Assembly (NCBI GenBank): GCA_023653785.1
Contig: JAMKCH010051426.1
Location: forward strand, 1 to 64,000
Source: Ophioderma brevispina
Taxonomy: Eukaryota > Echinodermata > Ophiuroidea > Amphilepidida > Ophiodermatidae
Direction of reading: 5' to 3'
DNA: 64,000 nucleotides
The notes under the pieces were generated by a model that was given only the letters and a program-made list of their open reading frames with translations, did no database searches and was not told where the DNA came from. The position numbers and the translations under genes were made by a program. Below, one piece after another: positions 56,033 through 64,000 of this stretch; position 1 is the first letter of the stretch, and the number at the start of each line of letters is the position of its first letter.

Positions 56033-58519
56033 GTTGTTCTTTGCTGTGGAGGGCATGAAAGTGAAGTGAATTGCACATTTGATTCACTTTTAACTGACAC
56101 TTAATTAATAAGTACTTAGCACTCAATACCTTTGTGTTTGTAATAATTCCCCATTTCCGCATTATTGTTGCCTCCACTGAATGAATTTGAATGGGGACTA
56201 TGAAATAATAGCATAGTATGTGTGCTTTGTGTTGTGTGAGGTATTATATAATCTAGAGTTATTATTCATGTTTCAACATCCTTGGATGGATTTCAAGTCA
56301 GTATGACTCAATGAGGCCTTGGTAGAGTTGCACCATGTGACCTCATAGTGAGGTCATAAGGGGTCAACTAGGTGTCTTTCAAACCAAATACTAAATATGA
56401 AATTTGATAACATTTCATCATTTGCAAAACAAGATGATAATTGTGTAAGTACTTGACAAACTGCTTTGCCTATTGTGACAAGTTCTCAACAGGAGGATCC
56501 CAAAATTTACCATTACATTGGTTTCAAATCCAAACAATTATAGTACTTTCACATGCTAAATGATAAGTTTACCAAATTTCTGGTACGTTCAATGCACTTG
56601 TGTGAATAAAATCTAAAATAACTGGAAATAGTGAAGCCTATTTGATGTAAGCTATTCATAGACTTACAGCATATTAGCACATTTTTTGAAGAGCGCCCCC
56701 ATTTGATATTTGGGCACAGTTACGTTGTGAGTGGTCTAGGAAACTATACCTGCGACGAGAATACTAAAAAATGCGTATTTATCATCAAATAAGCGATTTT
56801 GTAATAAATTTGGAATCCCAGATTGGACTAAACGGCAGAGCTGGAAATGCTACGTTATTCCGTCCATGATGAAATAAGTGCCACCTCGAGAAAATAACCT
56901 CTCAGCTTGATTTGCCTGAACCAATAAAACAACTAATGGATGATCGTATACACTTACATGGCACTTTTTCCCGGCTATTTCACATTGAAAGGCCGTTTCC
57001 AGCAGCCATTGAATTATTATCGGGATCCCGATAATAATTATTCTTATTACAAAATTCCTTCGTTTGTGAGACACAGACATTTTCAAGCTTAACCATTCAC
57101 AGGTATGGTTTACTAGCCAGTTACCAATGCAACTGTGTAAAAATCTCAAATTTTTAAAAAATTGGGGCACTCTTCAAAAAATGTGCTATTGCTTTAAAAC
57201 ATAATTCAAGAGACTGACATTTTCTGTGTTTCATACGAAAGGACATCGGCATACATACCTTAATTTCTAAACTTTAAATCAAATCCGATAAGTGATAATT
57301 GGTGTGTATTACAACAGCCCATGGATTACTCTTCAAATTGTTTCCAAGAACTGTGAACAACTCCTATAAGAGTTCAGCCAATTTTTTTTACAGATGAAGT
57401 GAGAAAAATACAAGCTTTCAAATAATAGCAAAATATGAGGTTTGATGGTGTGAGAGGCGGGGTCGAGGCTGAGGATCAGGAAGTGCCCTTTAGACAAATT
57501 GCCCTTTAGACCTTTAGACAAATTGCCCTTCATGTTTTTAGCTTATGTTCTGTGAGAGAAGAAAAGAAAAAGAAGGAAGAGAGGGGTAGGGAATTTGGCA
57601 TAGATTCCAACCAGGCAACCCTTGGTTGTCAGACCCTTGACCACTGATGGTGAGCTGCCAGCTTATCACTGCCTAGACCAGCAATATTTATGCCTGTGTG
57701 TGTTCAGGGTGTTTCCGTAACCCTACCACAATGAATTTAATAAGCGAGCGCTAAGCGAAGCTCTTATAGACTAACACGTATACACGTATTGAAAGCTATT
57801 GAAAATCTATAGTCTGACAGGTTTTAAACATACCGACCCTCATATGATCCCCCTTTTCATTCTTACCATTAACTCCTACGGAGATAAAATCGACGGGAAC
57901 CTGACAAAAATAGTGTAATTTAATTTGTAGCCCGATATTCAACAAGGAATTTATTTTAATTCTCCATTTTGTTGGATATTTGTTTTCTCGCAAATTTATT
58001 TTTATGTACGTATTTTCTAACATTAAACCTATGATAATGTTGTGCTGATGTTTTAAAAAATTGTGCTTGGAATAATTAAATATGATGAATAAATATGTTT
58101 AAATAAAACTTCACCAATAGATTTCTTCAGGGGATGGCGGCCAAGAAATCCTAATTTTAGACGTTGCCATTGATTTAACACAGGCTAGCTGGTTTAACAC
58201 GTAAAAGCGAGATCTTAAGAAAAATTCTGATTTTTTTTATATGTTGTCAGGGCTGGTTTGCCCAAAGCTGTCATACTATTCGGCTAAGAAGTAGAAAGAA
58301 TAAATACGACTTAAATCAGGGGGCGGACACGATCTGCTGGATTTGGGCATTTGGGATTTCCAAACGGTAATTTATGGAATTCTTGCGTGCATTTTGGCAA
58401 ATATGACAGAATGAAAATGTATCTGAGCGCTTGCTTCTAAGGTTCTACCTGCATCATATTAACCTTAACAGAATAAAGCTGTAATGGTTGTTGAATTCAT
58501 AGTGCTCAGCTTATGGAAA
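56033..58519. other. DNAI7 intron, nothing recognised
   Basis: No exon. A small direct repeat (TTTAGACAAATTGCCC, twice) is at 57490-57530. An inverted pair TTGAAGAGCGCCCC / GGGGCACTCTTCAA at 56685 and 57163 bounds a possible 490-base element. A stretch near 58134-58240 resembles 20985-21060. Confidence 0.4.
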
Positions 58520-58673
58520 GGGTTGGTACATTTACTGCACCCATTTTTTCTGCTCCCAGTTGAATTTAGCAGCCTTGACGGAATAAAGTACAGTATCATG
58601 TGCACTTTATTCCGTCAAGGCTGCTGAATTCAACTGGGAGCAGACAAAGTGGGTGCAGTAAATGTACCAACCC
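58520..58673. mobile_element. Near-perfect foldback MITE with 9-base target duplication
   Basis: GGGTTGGTACATTTACTGCA opens the left arm; the right arm closes with its complement. Arms of about 70 bases are almost identical (CTGCTCCCAGTTGAATT, AGCAGCCTTGACGGAATAAA), with a loop under 20 bases. TTATGGAAA flanks both sides (58511-58519 and 58674-58682). Nine-base duplications are typical of Mutator-like elements, so a Mutator-type foldback is the best guess. Low divergence suggests recent insertion. Confidence 0.8.
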
Positions 58674-58682
58674 TTATGGAAA

Positions 58683-59818
58683 CACTGTGTGTTCATTTGA
58701 TGACACAATCACAGCACATAAGACTTATTAGTGCATCTTTTGGCCTCAGTGTTTTGTTTGTATGGTGTAGAAGGGTTGGAGTTAGAATTTGTACTTTAAG
58801 GTACTGTACATGAACACTTTCTTAGTAACCATATTTTATACATTTTGTTCCTCTTGCATTTTAAATACCTTGTTTTTATTTTCATGATTTTGTTGCTGTT
58901 GCTGCTTGCCGATTCATAGAAGGTACACTCATTTCTTACTGTAATTACATGTCATATTTATCATCATGCAAACGGCAACATAATACTCGAATTATTAGTA
59001 CTGTCAACATCCCATGCATAGGTTTTGTATGATGTATTTTGTTCTGCTAGAAATAAGGAGTGATGTTGTAGCTTTCATGTAATGTAAATTATGTGCATTG
59101 CGGAAGTCACAGCTGCATCACAAGTGTACAAAGTCAAAATGCAATATGCACGTCAAAGAGCTGCAAGAAATGGATGACATTGTCCATACTTCTGGTCGAA
59201 CAAGTGTATCTGTGGTCTCAAATTGAAGGGTGACATCAATGTGTTTTTAAAAAGACAACGCAAGACACGCAGTGTGTATATTTTGCATGGCGCGTGCGAT
59301 TGTGTGCAAACACCCGAGTATGGCTTAATTGTACGCGCGGAACGATAAAAAACTAATAATTCCCACCTATATTTGGAGGTAATCAAAGTATAGTTGTAAT
59401 TGTTATATTTAACATTAAGGATTTTGAAAATGTTTGATGTTGGCAGTTTTAAATGTTAAATTATGATTAGGATTTTGAAAAGTGAGTAGTAAAGGTTTTC
59501 AAAGACAGAAGTCAAACATATAGGATGGATATCACAAAGAGCAAAGATGATGCATAAGTCTTGAACTCTTCTGTAGGACTTAATTATTATGTTAGGTGTG
59601 GTGGGTTTGGGCATACTGTTAAAGGATTTTAGGTTGCATCGTAAATCTGTGAAATCCACCCTTTGCTGCTTTGTGCTAGTTATTCAACATTTGAAGGGGA
59701 AAAAACACTATCAATGTTTGCCTGCAGTCAGTGATCACTGTTTTTTTAAACGATGCTTATAGTGTGAATTTTACACATGTTTAAGATGTTGTTGATTTGA
59801 TTTCTTGATGCAAAACAG
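58683..59818. other. DNAI7 intron, nothing recognised
   Basis: AT-rich with no coding segment and no clear repeat. Confidence 0.4.
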
Positions 59819-59920
59819 GAAGAGTGGGCCTTGTTGATGGTGAGCAAGGAGAGAGCCAAGAAACTTAAGATGACAGAATATGAAGAGGAGTTCTCTGATG
59901 TGCATGCTGAAGGAACACAG
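59819..59920 (+). CDS. DNAI7 homologue, exon with EEWALLMVSKERAKKLK
   Basis: Acceptor TGCAAAACAG, donor CAGGTAAGA. 34 codons in phase 0: EEWALLMVSKERAKKLKM then TEYEEEFSDVHAEGTQ. The human counterpart is NWALLMFSGDRAQRLKIKEE...FSEALKEETE. It joins the last exon in frame. Confidence 0.9.
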
Positions 59921-60279
59921 GTAAGAGCAGGATCCCTAGTTCCATCTACCTACCAATATTTGCTTGATGCTGTCTGGATTGTGGGTAGAATCATATACAG
60001 ACAGGGGAGTATTAGTTGCTAAATCATCTCTATTGCTTCAATTTAATTATGATCATACTCTGATGATCCTATTAGAAGTGAGGATGGTGACAGGGGTAGC
60101 AGTGCCTATTCATATAAAGTTAGCCTATGATCAATTGATGTTATGGTATGCTCCCAAGTCTGTCAAAGGCAATCTGAATATGTGTGGGTTTTGTAGCCTA
60201 TTTTTTTTTGCTGAGTTGCATCTACTATCTTATACTGTTTTGTAAATGTTTTGTAACTCACATTATTGTAAATATATGT

Positions 60280-60312
60280 GTGTGGGGGTGTGGGTGTGTG
60301 CGTGTGTATGGT
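60280..60312. repeat. GT-rich simple repeat
   Basis: Interrupted GTGTGTGGGGGTGTGGGTGT tract in the last DNAI7 intron. Confidence 0.7.
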
Positions 60313-60622
60313 AGGTTGTGCTGTAAAATCAGGTTCTCGGTCATCGGTGAAAGTCGGTATAGGGTGTGTGAGTTCATTTTTAATGCAATCATGCAAGTGA
60401 GTTCATTTTCTAGCCTTTATTTTGCTGAAATACCCATATCAGATATATGGTCATTTAGTGTCATTTAGAGCCAGGAGATACAAATAGAAGGTGAAAATAA
60501 ACTTGGCTTTAAATCAATATTAGCCTGAGTAGACCAACTTTGCTGGATTTAATACATCACATTTACTTTGTATTTGAAAACAAAAATCCATGTAATCTTC
60601 TATTTGTCTTGTTCTTTGACAG

Positions 60623-60748
60623 TTCCATGCTGATTTGTACCACATGGTAATAGACCTGTCTACAGAGCCTGGGCTGGAGAGGATGCGTAACTCTCACTAC
60701 CGCTTTGTGGATGCTGTATATCAACTACTGGCAGCAACAAGGTTATAG
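60623..60748 (+). CDS. DNAI7 homologue, terminal exon
   Basis: Acceptor TGTTCTTTGACAG; 41 codons, then TAG. Frame: FHADLYHMVIDLSTEPGLER then MRNSHYRFVDAVYQLLAATR and L. It matches the conserved C-terminus of DNAI7 (human FHSTLYHMVKDFASEEAMEK...VCHMLLSTRLLSYS), ending four residues earlier than human. DNAI7 acts in assembly or stability of axonemal dynein with beta-tubulin and the outer and inner arm chains. Together the six exons give roughly the last 230-240 residues of a protein usually about 700-900 long. Confidence 0.9.
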   Translation, partial: FHADLYHMVIDLSTEPGLERMRNSHYRFVDAVYQLLAATRL

Positions 60749-62842
60749 CATACTCGTAGGGTTAATAAGAGTGATAAAGAGTCTAATTAGCACCATTGTT
60801 TTTACTTAATTTTGTCATATATTATTGTAATATACATGTTTGTAAGTATGTGGTAGAATCTAACAGAAAGCAACCAGTGAATTTCCTATCCTCCACCTGC
60901 ACAAAGGGGATTAAAGCCACTTGAAAAGTTGGGAGTTTTGTCCAATCATTATATCATATTGGAAAGCTTCAGTTTGGTAATAGAAAATATCACCCGATCC
61001 TTGATCAAATCACCTGTGCTTGATCAAGTATCGGGAAAAAAGTCATCCAATATTATTTTGAAAGAGAAAGAAGCTGACAAAAATAGTTTGAAAATGGTTT
61101 AAAAACTAATTAAATGACAGTATTTGCTTGACGAGTTGCATGACCGAGAGTGCCCAATAATTATGCGTATTGGGCAGTATGCACTAGTCACTAGTATTGC
61201 ACCACACCAAAGTTCTGATGCATAATAATAGGTGTTATTGTACTGAAATCTAAAACACTTTCACATTTTTTACTGATGTGCATTACATTAAAGGGCCATT
61301 TCAAAGGTTAGCATGCACAAATAGAAACACTTTCAATGAACTTAGATGAAAATCATTGTCTAAAGTTTTAATGTATTTGTTGTTGTACAGTATATAAATT
61401 AAATGTTCATCCAGTGTCTTGTAAATTACTTCTATAGCTTTAAATTGTCATGTAACAAACTTTATACCTGTATAAAATATGTGAATTTATTCCAGTATTG
61501 TACTTAATACTGTACATAGCTTTATGCAGGGGTCAATCGATACATTGAACCTACCTTCCTGATCACCTTTCTCTCACATTATCTTGTTGGAGGCCATGAT
61601 TAGTCCAAGATTAGCATCTTGTCTTGGAAATTTCTGGCAAGATCTAAAACATACCATTAAAAAAGTTCAAGATTTGGAGGTGAATTGGAATCGGCATCAA
61701 GGGGTAGGATCAGGTAAACTTGATGGCTGCATTAACCGTGAGATTGTTGTAATCCTTGCATGATACCCACCTTATAATGTTTTAAAATTTGTTCATTACA
61801 GTTTATTTTTATAATTTTTGAATAATTTGTATTCATATTTTTTATATTCTGTCCACTATAATTACATATGGGAACTAATGTACTTGGGCCAAGATGTGGT
61901 ACAAAGAAAAATTCAATAACAAGCATAAAGGGTTATGAAAGTTGTATGCCTGTGGTTGCCTTACAAGTATAGCCTTTGTTCTGATGTTTCGGAAACGTAA
62001 TCAAACGTAAAATATAAATTTGTTAGCTTCACAGAGCATAAATCAAACTACGCCCACTTAGTTGATGACGAATAATGGCACGAGCCACGCAGGACGCGTG
62101 CCATTATGAGTCCTGGTCAACTACACCAGTGCACTGATTTTAGCCAATGGTTACGAAAACTTAAAATCTATCGCCGACATACCTAATTCATAAACCTGTG
62201 TTAACATTACTATACTCTGTTCGTTCTCAAGTTCAGGTGGATGACGTCATGACATGATTTGCATTGCTCTAGCACTTTCCAGTTGTGCTACTTTTTTTTC
62301 ATATTCGCGTGCGTAAATGCTGCAATTCTGAGGCGTTTCTAGGGCAGAAACCTAACCGCACATGCGCACCCTCTCAAACGTGAGCTCAAACAGATTATAC
62401 TATATACAGTACATCTTTTTTTACAAAAAAATCTGAATATACTATGAATGAACAAATGAACACACCTGCCTATACAGTGAACAACCATGTCACAACTAAA
62501 TGTTTTTAAGGCACACCAACCGCTTAACATGTACATACACCAGTAGTGACAAATCTTGGTTGCTGAGTGCAACAAGTCGTAACTGACATTGTGTGCAAAA
62601 TCAGTTTTTGTTTGATTTTGTAAAAACAGGTAAAACACAATTACTAATATCTATAGTCTGTCTCAAATCAAAGTAAAGACATTTTTAAAAGAAAGAAGAC
62701 ATTAAAAACAATAGAAAACCAGAAATTTGAACCAGATAGTGCCCTTTCAAAATTATGAATATGCAGATATGACTGTTGCACTCATAGACAATATATCAAT
62801 GTATGATTATTTTCCAACCATATCTCTTCTCTCACACTAAAG
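60749..62842. other. 3' flank of DNAI7, no gene recognised
   Basis: Presumed 3' UTR followed by AT-rich DNA. An exact polyadenylation site could not be fixed. Frames at 61732-61926 and 62339-62638 (minus) have no recognised motif. Confidence 0.4.
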
Positions 62843-63247
62843 CAGGGGCGGATCCAGAAATTTTCAATAGGGGGGGGGGTGCCCGTCACTATTCGCTTTT
62901 AAAATCTTCCGGGGGGGCGGGGGGGGGGGGGGTGGGTGTCGACGCCTATATTTTTTACTTTTCTCAGCACCAGAGGCACCAACAACCCAACAAAGAAGAG
63001 TACCCCCCTGATCTTCAGATTTTCAAACCGTTTTAACAATGGGCCAGCCCAGCGAGCCGGAAAATTTTACAATTTGAGTGGCAAGGGGCGCCGCCCCAAG
63101 ACAAAAGTTTATTTCCCTAGATATACAGGGCGCCCTGTATGGCAAAAGGCATTTTTCTACATCTACAAGGCGCCCGTCGCCCTTTGCTCTGCAAAAAATA
63201 GGGGGGGCACGCGCCGGGTGCGCCCCCCCCCCCCAATCCCGCCCCTG
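62843..63247. mobile_element. hAT-like MITE with poly-G/poly-C subterminal tracts
   Basis: Ends CAGGGGCGGATCCAG and CGCCCCTG are inverted, the usual CAGGGGCGG hAT terminus. Poly-G runs near 62870 and 62911-62932 and poly-C near 63225 give GC-rich shoulders. The flanks share only CTAA, so the target duplication is worn. The frames inside (62803-63036, 62936-63280) are low-complexity artefacts. Confidence 0.55.
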
Positions 63248-63678
63248 CTAAGTGTTTATGAATACAATTATAAGGCATAGTGGCAGTCATCCAAAAGGTA
63301 CTGTGAGTTTTGGACAAATGTGATATTTTATCATTATACCGACTGTCCCAATAAAAACTATACAATCAAACTAAAAATTATAAATCCTCGCTTTTATTTC
63401 ATCCAATTTGAGGACCCTAAGCCGAGATATTGTCAGTTGAACACAAAGGATGAATACCACTTGGGCCATTTTCACATGAAGGTAAGAAACTAAAGGTTAT
63501 AAGGCGTGTAAGCTCATTGTGGGATTAACCCTTTTCAAAAAAAGAATATGTCGCAGATCAGAGTGAAGTGTATTATCTGCATTGAACTAATCAATGTATT
63601 ATTTTTCGTGAAGCACCAGAAATTATATGTTGTGGGGAAATGAGGGACTCACTCTCCATGGGGACATAATCAGAATTC

Positions 63679-63918
63679 ATGAAATTTGGGGATTTGACTG
63701 CTGAAACTAATGTAACATCCTACAAGTCCTTGTTGGGGAAATGTGTGGACAACGCTCTAATGTGGAGGGACATTAACCCTTCCCCATTCCCCACTGCCTC
63801 AAATGCCAGGAGGAATATGATGCAAAGGCCAGTGTTCAACAATGTAGTGATAAGGAATGATGGTGTGTTCAAAGGTCTAATTTACTTTCAACAATGGTGT
63901 TTTTTATGGTTCTACTAA
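63679..63918 (+). other. Open frame near the window end, unidentified
   Basis: 79 codons with protein-like composition (DLTAETNVTSYKSLLGKC then VDNALMWRDINPSPFPTAS). No acceptor, donor or known motif was found; it could be part of a transposon ORF continuing past the window. Confidence 0.2.
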
Positions 63919-64000
63919 AACCTACTTGCGAAACCTGAGTAAGTTTGAGAGACAACAAGACTGTTTGGAATTGAATTTCCCAATCATCATGTTTTATATT

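Noticed and set aside
45037..60748. First thought to be a FERRY3 (C12orf4) homologue
   Set aside because: The recalled end of that protein does not match, while DNAI7/CASC1 matches in several ordered conserved strings.
62803..63365. Frames of 77-114 codons around the poly-G and poly-C runs
   Set aside because: They read through a hAT-like MITE and its homopolymers; no protein-like conserved segment.

Overview
The window looks like animal nuclear DNA from a repeat-rich, intron-rich genome. Exons are short (70-170 bases), bounded by GT-AG sites and separated by introns of up to 8 kb. There is no dense or operon-like coding, and transposable elements of many classes fill the space. The one gene I can identify makes an axonemal dynein-associated protein, so the organism builds motile cilia or flagella. 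The mix of LINEs, tRNA-derived SINEs, a Penelope-like element and many TTAA-flanked MITEs suggests a marine invertebrate, perhaps an echinoderm or hemichordate. That placement is inference.

Layout. 1-5.4 kb: no gene recognised, with a hAT-like element near 2.0-2.7 kb. 5.6-13.5 kb: a minisatellite runs straight into half a tRNA-like SINE, then a tandem arrangement [SINE SINE LINE][SINE SINE LINE][SINE] with a period of about 3.86 kb. Both LINEs are broken reverse-transcriptase genes carrying the same internal duplication. 13.7-13.9 kb: an unidentified terminal exon. 14-34 kb: mostly gene-less, with foldback elements and MITEs, several sharing one TTAA at their junctions. 34.2-38.0 kb: unidentified exon-like segments around an LTR-like block and a Penelope-like remnant with long inverted arms. 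38.9-42.4 kb: foldback, Jockey/CR1-type reverse transcriptase remnant and a hAT-like insertion. 45.0-60.7 kb, plus strand: the 3' half of a DNAI7 (CASC1/IC97) homologue in six exons, with MITEs, a LINE fragment, a SINE, a 16-base repeat array and foldbacks in its introns. 60.7-64 kb: gene-less, with a hAT-like MITE.

DNAI7 is recognised by conserved strings (HINMPFQSWELRP, EWALLM, FHADLYHMV) in the order seen in the human protein. Its frame breaks by single bases in at least two exons. The LINEs also differ from each other mainly by one-base indels. The simplest reading is an imperfectly polished long-read assembly; a decaying gene copy is the alternative. The conserved middle of DNAI7 was not found between 38 and 45 kb.

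The most unusual structures are the SINE-LINE tandem array with a duplicated reverse-transcriptase core, the chains of TTAA-flanked MITEs, the Penelope-like remnant with a hammerhead-like motif in its inverted arms, and the head-to-head 16-base array inside a DNAI7 intron.
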